Below, piece by piece: positions 23,427 through 34,267 of a stretch of 64,000 nucleotides of DNA. Below the pieces are notes generated by a model, which was not told where the DNA came from, ran no database searches, and worked only from the letters and a program-made list of their open reading frames with translations. The position numbers and the translations under genes were made by a program. The stretch is taken from assembly GCF_029407905.1 (NCBI RefSeq), contig NC_073633.1, forward strand, positions 27,294,501-27,358,500. Reading direction: 5' to 3'. This DNA is from Bubalus kerabau (Eukaryota > Chordata > Mammalia > Artiodactyla > Bovidae). The stretch's first letter is position 1; each line of letters opens with the position of its first letter.

Positions 23427-23694
23427 GAGAAGGCAATGGCACCCCACTCCAGTACTCTTGACTGGAAAATCCCATGGACAGAGGAGCCTGGTGGGCTGCG
23501 GTCCATGGGGTCGCTAGGAGTCGGACACAACTGAGCGACTTCACTTTCACTTTTCGCTTTCAAGCATTGGAGAAGGAAATGGCAACCCAGTCCAGTGTTC
23601 TTGCCTGGAGAGTCCCGGGGATGGCAGAGCCGGGTGGGCTGCTGTCTCTGGGATCTCACAGAGTCGGGCACGACTGAAGTGACTTAGCAGCAGC
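23427..23694 (+). repeat. BOV-A2 SINE
   Basis: Plus-strand BOV-A2 dimer: first monomer from agaaggcaatggcacccc, linker ttcactttcacttttcgc, second monomer ending in an (AGC)n tail. It abuts an opposite-strand SINE. Confidence 0.88.
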
Positions 23695-23895
23695 CTGCTG
23701 CTGCTGCTACTACTGCTGCTAAGTCGCTCAGTTGTGCCCGACTCTGTGCGACCCCATGGACTGTAGCCTGCCAGCCTCCTCCATCCATGGGGATTCTCCA
23801 TGCAAGAATACTGGAGTGGGTTGCCTTGCCCTCCTCCAGGGGACCTTCCCAACCCAGGGATAGAACCCGGGTCTCCCACACTGCAGGCAGGTTCA
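23695..23895 (-). repeat. Bov-tA/BOV-A type SINE, tail to tail with the preceding BOV-A2
   Basis: Minus-strand SINE starting with a (CTG)n tract and ending at its tRNA-derived head. Together with the preceding BOV-A2 it forms an inverted pair joined at complementary CAG/CTG tracts. Confidence 0.85.
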
Positions 23896-24024
23896 TACTC
23901 TTTATCCCACTTATGAAGACACATAAAAAGAGAGAATCTGAGATGTCACAGAAAAATTGATTGAACGAGTATAATAGTGTTCCGAGTCCTTTCCCATAAT
24001 AGATTACATAGAAAGCATCAGAAT

Positions 24025-24063
24025 AACCCTTAGGGCAAGAGAGTCAGGTAGATTGACCCAGGC
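24025..24063 (-). repeat. Partner copy of the TRAV8 FR2 insert
   Basis: A 39-bp tract matching 22733-22771 at 37 positions, in the same orientation and about 1 kb upstream of the TRAV8 start codon. The flanks on both sides do not match TRAV8. An L1 3' fragment begins a few bases further on. Confidence 0.88.
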
Positions 24064-24068
24064 TCAGT

Positions 24069-24393
24069 TTTAGTTATGGAGATTCCTTAAAAAACAAGAA
24101 ATAAACTACCATATGACCCAACAATCCCACTACTGGGCATATACTCTGAGAAAGCCATAAATGTAAAAGACACAAGTACCCCCAAGGTACATTGCAGCAC
24201 TATTTACAGTAGCTAGGATATTGAAGCAACCTAGCTATCTATCAACAGATGAATGGATAAAGAAGCTGTGGTACATATACACAGTGGAATATTACTCAAC
24301 CATAAAAGGAACACATCTGAGTCATTTCTAATGTGATGGATGAACCTAGAGCCTATGATACAAGGTTAAGAAAGTAAGAGAAAAACAAATATA

Positions 24394-24444
<51 letters not shown>

Positions 24445-24790
24445 GAAAGATGGTACTGATGAACCTATTTGCAGAGCAGCAATGGAGACACAGACATAGA
24501 GAACAGACTTGTGGGCATGGTAAGGAAGGGACAAATGAGCAGGTGCCACGAATAGAGAGTAGCATGGAAAATACACACTGTCATATGTAAAATAGACAGC
24601 CAGTGGGAATTTGCGTAGGACTCAGGGAACTCAAACCAGGGCTCTGTGACAACCTAGAGGGGTGGGACCTGGGAGGGAGGTTCAAGGGGGAGGGGACATA
24701 TGTATACTTATGGCTGACGCATGTTGATATATGGTGGAAACCAACACAATATTATAAAGCAATTATCCTTAAAAAATAAATAACATGATA
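24069..24790 (+). mobile_element. L1 3' fragment with (TA)n tract
   Basis: Plus-strand end of L1 ORF2 and 3' region: ttatggagattccttaaaaa, ccaacaatcccactactggg, gaatggataaagaagctgtg, aatattactcaaccataaaa. A (TA)n microsatellite occupies 24396-24440. The reading frame is dead. Confidence 0.85.
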
Positions 24791-24897
24791 TATATTTTTT
24801 TAAAAGAACCAACTCATCCAGAAGATATGATCTAACCCTCTAAAGACAATCATGCATTATTTTCCAAAGTTTTGGCTCTTAGAATCTTTGTTTTTAA

Positions 24898-25406
24898 AAT
24901 TCAGTTCAGTTCTGTCACTCAGTCGTGTCCGACTCTTTGCAACCCCATGAATCGCAGCATGCCAGGCCTCCGTGTCCATCACCATCTCCCGGAATTCACT
25001 CAAACTCATGTCCATCGAGTCGGTGATGCCATCCAGCCATCTCATCCTCTGTTGTCCCCTTCTCCTCCTGCCCCCAATCCCTCCCAGCATCAGAGTCTTT
25101 TCCAATGAGTCAACTCTTCGCATGAGGTGGCCAAAGTACTGGAGTTTCAGCTTTAGCATCAGGCCTTCCAAAGAACACCCAGGACTGATCTCCTTTAGAA
25201 TGAACTGGTTGGATCTCCTTGCAGTCCAAGGGACTCTCAAGAGTCTTCTCCAACACCACAGTTCAAAAGCATCGATTCTTTGGCATTCAGCTTTCTTCAC
25301 AGTCCAACTCTCACATTCATACATGACCACTGGAAAAACCATAGCCTTGACTAGACGGACCTTTGTTGGCAAAGTAATGTCTCTGCTTTTCAATATGCTA
25401 TCTAGC
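24898..25406 (-). mobile_element. BovB LINE 3' end
   Basis: Minus-strand BovB, 5'-truncated near 25406, tail (GTTCA)n. It encodes the C-terminal domain only, with the EISPGCSLEGLMLKLKL variant. Confidence 0.9.
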
Positions 25407-27224
25407 TTCTTAAATTTTATGGGAAAATTCCAGAAGTATACACATCAAAAAGTAAATTATGTTTATCTAAAGATATTGAGGTATGGGGGGCATTTTTATT
25501 TCTTTGTCCATTTTACTTATCATTGTTTTCTAGATTTTCTACTGCTACAGTAGTACTCCATTACATTGATGACTCTCAATGAATCATGCTTCCTGATATT
25601 CACTGCCCTGTATTCATGTCCCCTCTCCATGAATCTGGGAGGGCCCTGGGATTCACATAACTGATAGAATGCAGGAAGAGTGATGCCAAACCAGTCCTGA
25701 ACTTAAGCTTAAGCAGTTCTCCAAACTCTTAGCAACTACCATGAAAGAAACCCAACTACCATGCTGATGACAGCATGTGCAGGGACCATTTGGAAAGATC
25801 AACTATATATCTATATTTTAAAACCACACACACATGTGTAGGTCCATGGGAGTATGGAAATGCATCTGAGTAAAGTAGGCTATGTGCCTGTAATGCGCTC
25901 AGTGCAGCAGTGAGATCTACGCGAGAGCCCTACTCTAATGATACTCCATAAATACTTCTGATCTCTATAATGGAAGTCCTGTAAGTCCAAATAACAACAG
26001 GGCTCTGTGCTTTGATACACTGTTGACTGCCAGAAAGGCAGACAAAAACTCATCCTTGTCTCTGTAATTGCACAAAGCTCTAAACCGTTTGTAATCATTT
26101 ATACATAATAGACTGTCTTCAACCTGGAGGCAGAGAGTTATCCATTCATCCTTGAGAGTCCAGAATCAACAATCATTCCATGAACCATCCTTCATCTACT
26201 TGAACCTTGAAAGCCTCACTCTGGGGATTATTTGGCCGCCCCCCCCCCAAAAAAAAAGTTGTGTTATCTCTTACAGAGAAATGGCTGATCAATATTGATT
26301 TTTTTGGACAAAGGTAAGAAAACCGAGAGTTTTCTGTCACCCACAAAAGTTCTTATATTTGTTTTGATCTTCTTCAGTTTATGACAAGATTTGATGTCAT
26401 TTTCCAAACAGCTTTGAATAGCTGGCAGATAAGGTTTAGTAACTTTATTATCCAGAAATGATAATGCAGGCTATGGACACCATTTATCTAATGAGAGCAT
26501 ATTAAGTGCAAGACCTTTGGTGTAATATTATTTTATCTCATGATAACCCTGGAACATAGGATTCTGAGCCTCATTTTATATAAGCAGTATTGAAGCTCAG
26601 AACCCATAAGTATTTGATCGTCAAACTCTTTAAGAGTAAGATCTCAGATTCCAACCTAGGAAGGCCTGGCTCCAGAGCTTATTCTTTTTCCATTGTTTTG
26701 CTACCCAAGGGCAAGTAGCAATGAAGAAGCACAACTAGAATTATAACTTACTACTTCTAATCCCAGTGCTCTTTTAACCATCACACAGTGGTTATTATTC
26801 CGAAATGTTCAACATGCAGACTCCTGTTTATAAAACTAGAACTTAAAACTAAACCTCACTCTGTTGTTTCCCCATAGCCAGTGACTCCTTGAAAGAACCT
26901 GGACCATATTTCTGGTTCCTTCATCCCTGAGACTTCCTGTCCTCTATACTATAACCAAGGAGTCATTCAAACATGATGTCATGTGGGATGAAATGCCAAT
27001 GTGGATAGAAAATATTTTGAAGATTTATCCAGCAAATATTCCATCTATATTTCCTGGATCAGTTATCTACAGAACTGTCTAACATCTTCCTTAGTTAATC
27101 ACACAGAGACTCTCAGAAATGATATGAATATTTATTTTCAAAAGTAGATAGAAACATTAGAGATTCCCCTCTACCTTACTCTCTCAACTCTCACGTCAGG
27201 AGTGTGGTTGGAGCCCCTGCTGCT
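25407..27224. other. Intergenic with probable MIR (26490-26700)
   Basis: Contains a probable minus-strand MIR (ttttatctcatgataacc, gagcctcattttatataag), a C-run near 26240, and a ~103-bp tract at 25901-26005 that recurs at 29834-29938. No gene seen. Confidence 0.45.
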
Positions 27225-27263
27225 GGTTTGGGCAGAGGCCTCAGATACTTCGGGACCACTGTG
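27225..27263 (-). other. 23-bp-spacer RSS of the TRAV13/23-like pseudogene
   Basis: Minus strand: perfect heptamer CACAGTG (27257-27263), 23 bp, nonamer GCCCAAACC (27225-27233). It is well preserved despite a dead V exon. Confidence 0.85.
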
Positions 27264-27550
27264 AATTCGCTACCCAGATATAGATGTCTGAGTCTCCAAG
27301 CTTCAAATCTGTGATGTGCAGGGAGATGTGTTTCTTGTCTTTGTTTGAATGCTTTGAATCTTTTCTCTTTTTCTCCATTTGAGATTATGGAGATTAGAAG
27401 CCTTGGGTTTTCCCAGGATGTTATCTCTACTGCATGAAGTACTAGAAATTATGGTGTTAGGCAAAGTTGAGAAAAGAGCTGGCTACATCTTGAACATTCA
27501 GTGGCCAGGCACTCCTTCTGCAGGTTCTTCAACTATCTTTAAAAAGAAGT
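27264..27550 (-). pseudogene. TRAV pseudogene, TRAV13/TRAV23-like
   Basis: Only the FR3 end is clear: MEKKRKDSK, then KKHISLHITDLKLGDSDIY, followed by the RSS. FR3 with K-H-x-SLHIT resembles TRAV13 and TRAV23. Cys104 is replaced by Trp (YIW). Further 5', PGKTQGF and a broken FR2 can be traced with several stops; FR1 and the leader are not recognisable. The 5' boundary is estimated from the usual exon length. The subgroup is uncertain, but V-segment identity is supported by FR3 plus a correctly spaced RSS. Confidence 0.75.
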
Positions 27551-27667
27551 TAGCCAAAGCGAGATGAGTTCATGGACTCTAATGCTCTATAGTTCTTTGT
27601 TTTTCCACAATAGTATTTCCCTACCAAACCCTCAGATGAGCTAGATGGAAATATTCTCCCATTCCAA

Positions 27668-29650
27668 GTTCAGTTCAGTTCAGTAGCTCAGTCGTGTCCA
27701 ACTCTTTGCGACCCCATGGACTGCAACATGCCAGGTTTCCCTGTCTATCATCAATTCCTGAGGCTAACTTATATCCATTGATTTGGTGATATCATCCAAC
27801 CATCTCATCCTCTGTCGTGCCCTTCTCCTCCCACCTTCAATCTTTCTCAACATCAGGGTCTTTTCAAATGAGTCAGTACTTCACATCAAGTGGCCAAAGT
27901 ATTGGAGTTTCAGCTTCAGCATCAGTCCTTCCAATGAACACCCAGGACTGATCTCCTTTAGGATGGACTGGTTGGATCTCCTTGCAGTCCAAGGGACTCT
28001 CAAGAGTCTTCCCCAACACCACAGTTCAAAAGCATCAACTCTTCGGCACTCAGCCTTCTTTAGAGTCCAACTCTCACATCCATACATGACTATTGAAAAA
28101 ACCACAGCTTTGACTATATGGACCTTTGTTGGCAAAGTAATATCTCTGCTTTTTAATATGCTATCTAGGTCGGTCATAACTTTTCTTCCAAGGAGCAAGC
28201 ATCTTTTAATTTCATGGCTTCAGTCATCATCCCACAGTGATTTTGGAGCCCCTCAAAATAAAGTCTGTCACTGTTTCCCCATCTATTTGCCATGAAGTGA
28301 TGGGACCAGATGCCATGATCTTAGAAATAGATTCAGGGATTAGATCTGATAGACAGAGTGCCTGATGAACTATGGAATGAGGTTCGTGACATTGTACAGG
28401 AGACAGGGATCAAGACCATCCCCATGGAAAAGAAATGCAAAAAAGCAAAATGGCTGTCTGAGGAGGCCTTACAAATAGCTGTGAAAAGAAGAGAAGTGAA
28501 AAGCAAAGGAGAAAAGGAAAGAGATACGCATCTGAATGCAGAGTTCCAAAGAATAGCAAGGAGAGTAAGAAAGGCTTCCTCAGCAATTAAGACAAAGAAA
28601 TAGAGGAAAACAACAGAATGGGAAAGACTAGAGATCACTTCAATAAAATTAGAGATACCAAGGGAACATTTCATGCAAAGATGGGCTCAATAAAGGACAG
28701 AAATGGTAAGGACCTAAAAGAAGCAGAAGATATTAAGAAGAGGTGGCAAGAATACACAGAAGAACTGTACAAAAAAGAGCTTCACGACCCAGATAATCAC
28801 GATGGTGTGATCACTCACCGAGAGCCAGACATCCTGGAATGTGAGGTCAAGCGGGACTTAGGAAGCATCACTATGAACAAAGCCAGTGGAGGTGATGAAA
28901 TTCCAGTTGAGCTATTTCAAATCCTAAAAGATGATGCTGTGAAAGTCCTGCACTTAATATGTCAGCAAATTTGGAAAACTCAGCGGTGGCCACAGGACTG
29001 GAAAAGGTCAGTTCTCATTCCAGTAACAAAGGGCAATGCCAAAGAATGTTCAAACTACTGCACAATTGCACTCATCTCACATGCTAGCAAAGTAATGCTC
29101 AAAATTCTCCAAGCCAGGCTTCAAAAGTACATGAACCATGAAATTCCAGATGTTCAAGCTGGTTTTAGAAAAGGCAGAGGAACAAGAGATCAAATTGCAA
29201 ATACCCGTTGGAGCATAGAAAAAGCAAAAGAATTCCAGAAAAAGATCTACTTCTTCTTTATTGATTATGCTAAAGCATTTGACCTTGTAGATCACAACAA
29301 ACTGTGGGAAATTCTTAAAGAGATGGGAATACCTGACCTGCCTCTTGAGAAATCTGTATGCAGGTCAGGAAGCAACAGTTAGAACTGGACATGGAACAAC
29401 AGACTGATTCCAAATCGGGAAAGGAGTACGTCAAGGCTGTGTATTGTCATCATGCTTATCAAACTTATGTGCAGAGTACATCATGAGAAACGCTGGGCTG
29501 GATGAAGCACAAGCTGGAATCAGTTTGCCAGGAGAAATATCAATACCCTCAGATATGCAGATGACACCACCCTTATGTCAGAAAGTGAAGAAGAACTAAA
29601 GAGCCTCTTGATGAAAGTGAAAGAGGAGAGTGAAAAAGTTGGCTTAAAAC
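27668..29650. mobile_element. BovB LINE with inverted 5' segment (twin-primed)
   Basis: The body, 27668-28322 on the minus strand, runs from the (GTTCA)n tail up to the element position atcatggcatctgg. At 28323 the orientation flips: 28323-29650 is on the plus strand, from the linker after the endonuclease (VPDELWNEVRDIVQETG) through the reverse transcriptase (FIDYAKAFDLVDHNKLW) to gaaaaagttggcttaaa, the element position just upstream of where the body starts. About 20 bp are lost at the switch. Flanks carry CCCATTCCA before and CCCATTGCA after, a likely 9-bp target-site duplication. Frameshifts are present and the RT active-site region is damaged. Confidence 0.9.
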
Positions 29651-30698
29651 CCATTGCATGGGGTGGGTCTCAGTAGAAAATATCATCAACTGTTGCATTC
29701 CTTGTTGCCAAAATCAGAGACAACTCCCCACTAAAACACTAATAATAATATCCTCACAGTCCTGACTAAGCTGCAGGCTCACTAGCAAGATTCCCAGGAA
29801 CTTTGCCATTATTCCTGTCTCCCTTTGATTTTCAGTGCAGCAGTGAGATCTAAGCAAGCTCCCTACTCTAATGATACTCCATAAATACTTCTGATCACTA
29901 TGATGGAAGTCCTGTAAGTCCAAATAACAACAGGGCTCACTAGCAAGATTCCCAGGAACTTTGTCATTATTCCTGTCTCCCTTTGGTCCCCAAAGGACTC
30001 AACTCTGAAAATTACTAATGACCCAGAGTCCCTATGTTTCTGCTTAATATATTGCAAAAATAGTCTATGATACCAATCAGAATCAAAAAACTTTTCGACT
30101 CCCCCACCATCATCCCCATTCTATTTGCCATGCCATCCACAACAAGGGAGTGGGACAAAAGAAGAGAGAAAGAGGGGTAACAGAGAGTAAAAGATCCAAA
30201 CACAGAGAAGACTTGGAAAGAATCTTGTGGGGGCCTAAAATACCAAAGAAATGTTCAAGATTTGTGTGGCAATAATTGCCTGACACTAGACTGAATTTTT
30301 CAAAAGCTGAGAAGCTTGTTGTCTAAACTGACTGCAAGCAATGTGCATGTAAGGGTGTGTAGTGTGTGTGCACAGTGTGTGTGTGCATGTGTGTGCATGA
30401 ACTGAGGGGCATCAGTGAGCTAAGTGATAACAGTATACATACCATAGATTGTCTCCTTTTGTATAATTGAGCAGCTCAGAGACAATAATGGGACAAAGGC
30501 ATCACGCCCTTTTGTGTTTTTTGAATTTTATACCATAGAAATGGAATACCTATTTTAAAAATAAATAAGACCAATATTTTTTTAAAATAGTAAAGTAATA
30601 CATGGATTTGCTAATACCTTCTGAAATAATACAGTAAAATAAACACTTTAGAAGGTACTGCTTTGGGGATCCCCTGGGCTGTGACTCCACCCCACACG
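29651..30698. other. Intergenic with partial 158-bp tandem duplication
   Basis: The block starting at 29776 (ggctcactagcaagattccc) restarts at 29934, a period of 158 bp, with the second unit incomplete (to about 29985). Part of the unit (29834-29938) also occurs at 25901-26005. A GT-rich tract lies at 30354-30400. No gene seen. Confidence 0.6.
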
Positions 30699-30737
30699 GG
30701 GATACTGCACAGGTGCAGCCCCATCTGCCACAGTGTG
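30699..30737 (-). other. Weak RSS of TRAV4
   Basis: Minus strand: heptamer CACACTG (30731-30737), 23 bp, and a poor nonamer CAGTATCCC (30699-30707). A 22-bp spacer with GCAGTATCC is the alternative reading. Both elements are off consensus. Confidence 0.65.
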
Positions 30738-31579
30738 TCTTTCCCACGATGCAGTAGTACACAGCAGTGTCTCTCAGGGAAGCCCGGGGCAGGCTCAGAG
30801 TGCTGAACTTCCTGTCAGGAGGAATGAACAGAGATGCCACTTCATTTTCCACGTTTGTCTTATATCCCTGAATGATAAATCGTGGTCCCTGGTTGGGGAA
30901 CTGTCGATACCAGAAGATACTGTCACTTGTAGCTATTGTGGTGTGGTTACAGGATATGTTCACTTCTTGTCCTTCGTATGAGTCAATGAAGATGGGCTGG
31001 GAGGTCTTAGCAAGACTCAAAGTACCTGTGGAAGTAAAAGACACAACACTAGCTCCTATTTTGAAATCAAACTGAAGGTCCAACTCAGCACCCTCCAGGT
31101 TCTTTCTCAAGTAAACCCCCTATTTCCCCACCATATACAGACACACACAATTTACTTCTCACTTGTGTTTTGGGACACATTTTTTTTTAAAATAATTAAT
31201 CTGAGGAATCTCAGGAACACATGAACAGACAATTTACTTCTCACTCATGTTTTGGGACACATTTTTATGTATATGTATATTTATTCTGAGGAATCCCAGG
31301 AACACATGAACAGAAGTGGCAGGTCTAATTTCTTCCTCCCATGGATAGACCAGAGCTCAGTAACCCCGAATGTCCTTATTTCTCTCACTCCTCACATAAA
31401 TGCCAAGGAACAGCCTGGAGAAAAATAGGACCCCAAAGCCATCCCTCAGCATCTTGAATAAAGAGCAATGTAGCAGGCAAGGATGTAGATCCTTGTCTGG
31501 ACCCAGATTCCAGTTTCTCTTAATGCCGTAATAACTCACCCAAGGTCAGGAGCACGGTTACTCTTGTCATCTGCCTCAT
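30738..31579 (-). CDS. TRAV4: TRAV4 V segment
   Basis: T-cell receptor alpha variable segment. L-part1 is 31540-31579 (MRQMTRVTVLLTL, donor GTGAGT) and the V exon 30738-31025 after a TTCCACAG acceptor. The join reads GTLSLAKTSQPIF, almost the known TRAV4 sequence. Cys23 (NISCNHTT), Trp41 (SIFWYRQFPNQGP), the CDR2-FR3 block GYKTNVENEVASLF and Cys104 (VYYCIVG) are present and the frame is open. The intron is 514 bp, long for this locus, and contains an ~83-bp tandem duplication. The coding part looks fully intact, but the RSS is weak, so use in rearrangement may be low. Confidence 0.92.
31147..31313. repeat. Tandem duplication in the TRAV4 intron
   Basis: Two adjacent units (31147-31228 and 31229-31313) share acaatttacttctcact and ctgaggaatc...caggaacacatgaacag and differ mainly in the T/A-rich middle. 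Confidence 0.85.
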
Positions 31580-32248
31580 ATTCTAATGTAAACCAGGACC
31601 CAGGGTCTAAGTTCTGTTGCTGAGTCTGAGCCTGGACCAGGCTATGAACCAGGGAAGAGATGCAGCAGCAACTTCCAGAGCCCACACTAGCAGCTCTCAC
31701 ACGGGGCTGTCCCCAGAAGCAAGCCAATAGCAGGGAGACAGCTCCTCAGAATGGGCTTCCCCTCAAGGTTCAACTGAGCACTCAGGAAGAACAGTGGTAA
31801 AAACTTCTAGCACAACAGCACAGCAGCCTGAATTTCCTTTTAGATCTTTGCTATGTTCTAACCCTCTGAAGATTTGGTCTGAATGAAACAAATATTTCAA
31901 AGGATAGATTCCACTGGGCTCCTTATTCCTCATCGATTTTCCACAGTTCCAGAAGGTGCTCATCCACTGTAGTCAGTCTCATATTCATGGAGGTCTGAGA
32001 ATAATCCATCTGAGGTGGTCGTTCATGCCCAGAAATACCCCATTGGTTCCAATGTAAGATGAAATGAAATCTTAATCCTATTCCACAAAAGAGCAAATGA
32101 GGCCATCTGAACTGGACCTTTCATCTCCTGACACCCTGGTGTCATTTGGAATCACACTAAGTCCACACCTTACATCTGCTACTCAAACTCACTTAACAGA
32201 TATTAAACAGCAAAGTGGACACTTCACTAGTCCCTACTGACTAGCTCC
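31580..32248. other. TRAV4 upstream flank
   Basis: No further exon or repeat recognised. It presumably holds the TRAV4 promoter, but I cannot point to a specific element. Confidence 0.45.
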
Positions 32249-32513
32249 TGCTGCTGCTAAGTCGCTTCAGTCATGTCCGACTCTGTGCAACCCCAAAGAC
32301 GGCAGCCCCCCAGGCTCACCTGTCCCAGGCAAGAACACTGGAGTGGGTTGCCATTTCCCTCTCCAACGCATGAAAGTGAAAAGTAGAATTGAAGTCGCTC
32401 AGTCGTGTGCGACTCTTAGCAACCCCATGGACTGTAGCCCACCAGGCTCCTCCATCCATGGGATTTTTCCAGGTAAGAGTAATGGAGTGGGGTGCCATTG
32501 CCTTCTCTGAAAC
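32249..32513 (-). repeat. BOV-A2 SINE
   Basis: Minus-strand BOV-A2 dimer from ctgctgctaagtcgcttcag, with the linker at gcatgaaagtgaaaag, to gtgccattgccttctct. Confidence 0.88.
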
Positions 32514-32680
32514 AGTCAGCAGTAAACTGTAATTGCTTCTCATTCCTTTCCTTCTTTTCTAACCCACATTAAAGAACCGTGACCAGTAGAAAGCAGTTGT
32601 GTAGGAATTATAGTATATGTGACTATTTTTAATGTATATATGGATCATTCAATCTTCCTTCAAGAAATACCCAGTAGAGA

Positions 32681-32778
32681 ATCCCCTGGCAGTCCAGTGG
32701 TTAGGACTCCAAGTTTCCATTGCAGGGTGTATATGGGGAACTAAATCCCACAGCCAAAAAAAAAAAAAAAAAAAAAAC
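32681..32778 (+). repeat. CHR-type tRNA SINE
   Basis: Plus-strand short CHR-2-like SINE (atcccctggcagtccagtgg, ggttaggactccaagtttcc) ending in a poly(A) of about 22. Confidence 0.75.
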
Positions 32779-32997
32779 CCAATATAAACTCAGAAACAGT
32801 ACAAAAAAAAAAAAATTTAACTCTGAAAAAGAGCTAAATCCAAAAGATATCTTAATGTTAGTTGAATCAGCCAATTGCAATAATCAAAACACGTTAGACA
32901 CTCATATTAATGTGGAAAAAAATAGTGGTATGTTGAGTTCTTTGCTCATATAACATGGGAAAGGAAAATCACTAGAAAATATTTGGTGAGAACTCAC

Positions 32998-34267
32998 ATG
33001 CTAGTAAAGTAATGCTCAAAATTCTCCAAGCCAGGCTTCAGCAATATGTGAACCGTGAACTTCCTGATGTTCAAGCTGGTTTTAGGAAATGCAGAGGAAC
33101 CAGAGATCAAATTGCCAACATCCGCTGGATCATGGAAAAAGCAAGAGAGTTCCAGAAAAACATCTATTTCTGTTTTATTGACTATGTCAAAGCCTTTGAC
33201 TGTGTGGATCACAATAAACTGTGGAAAATTCTGAAAGAGATGGGAATACCAGACCACCTGATCTGCCTCTTGAGAAATCTGTATGCAGGTCAGGAAGCAA
33301 CAGTTAGAACTGGACATGGAACAACAGACTGGTTCCAAATAGGAACAGGAGTACCTCAAGGCTGTGTATTGTCACCCTGTTTGTTTAACTTATATGCAGA
33401 GTACATCATGAGAAACGCTGGACTGGAAGAAACACAAGCTGGAATCAAGATTGCCAGGAGAAATATCAATAACCTCACATATGCAGATGATACCACACTT
33501 ACGGCAGAAAGTGAAGAGGAACTCAAAAGCCTCTTGATGAAAGTGAAAGTGGAGAGTGAAAAAGTGGGCTTAAAGCTCAACATTCAGGAAACGAAGATCA
33601 TGGCATCCGGTCCCACCACTTTATGGGAAATAAATGGGGAAACAGTGGAAACAGTGTCAGACTTTATTTTGGGGGGCTCCAAAATCACTGCAGATGGTGA
33701 CTGCAGCCATGAAATTAAAAGACGCTTACTCCTTGGAAGGAAAATTATGACCAACCTAGATAGCATATTGAAAAGCAGAGACATTACTTTGCCAACAAAG
33801 GTTCGTCTAGTCAAGGCTATGGTTTTTCCAGTGGTCATGTATGGATGTGAGAGTTGGACTGTGAAGAAGGCTGAGCGCCCAAGAATTGATGCTTTTGAAC
33901 TGTGGTGTTGGAGAAGACTCTTGAGAGTCCCTTGGACTGCAAGGAGATCCAACCAGTGCATTCTGAAGGACATCAGCCCTGGGATTTCTTTGGAAGGAAT
34001 GATGCTGAAGCTGAAACTCCAGTACTTTGGCCACCTCATGCGAAGAGTTGACTCATTGGAAAAGACTTTGATGCTGGGAGGGATTGGGGGCAGGAGGAGA
34101 AGGGGACGACGGAGGATGAGATGGCTGGATGGTATCACTGACTCGATGGATGTGAGTCTGAGTGAACTCCGGGAGTTGGTGATGGACAGGGAGGCCTGGC
34201 GTGCTGCGATTCATGGGGTCTCAGAGCAGACATGACTGAGCGACTGATCTGATCTGATCTGATCTGA
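32998..34267 (+). mobile_element. BovB LINE, 5'-truncated, with a 407-codon open frame
   Basis: Plus-strand BovB starting inside the reverse transcriptase. One open frame (33012-34235) spans AGFRKCRGTRDQIANIRW, FIDYVKAFDCVDHNKLW, the catalytic NNLTYADDTTLT and the C-terminal domain with DISPGISLEGMMLKLKL. The 3' tail is (GATCT)n. It shares unusual residues (ERPRIDAF, NQCILKD, RRRM) with the copy at 36.9 kb. It lacks the endonuclease and the RT N-terminus. Confidence 0.92.

Noticed and set aside
24396..24440. (TA)n tract as a possible origin or regulatory site
   Set aside because: A simple microsatellite inside an L1 3' fragment, with no other supporting feature.
25920..26100. Possible J-like or V-like remnant near 26 kb
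   Set aside because: No FGxG motif, no 12-bp-spacer RSS and no framework motifs on either strand.
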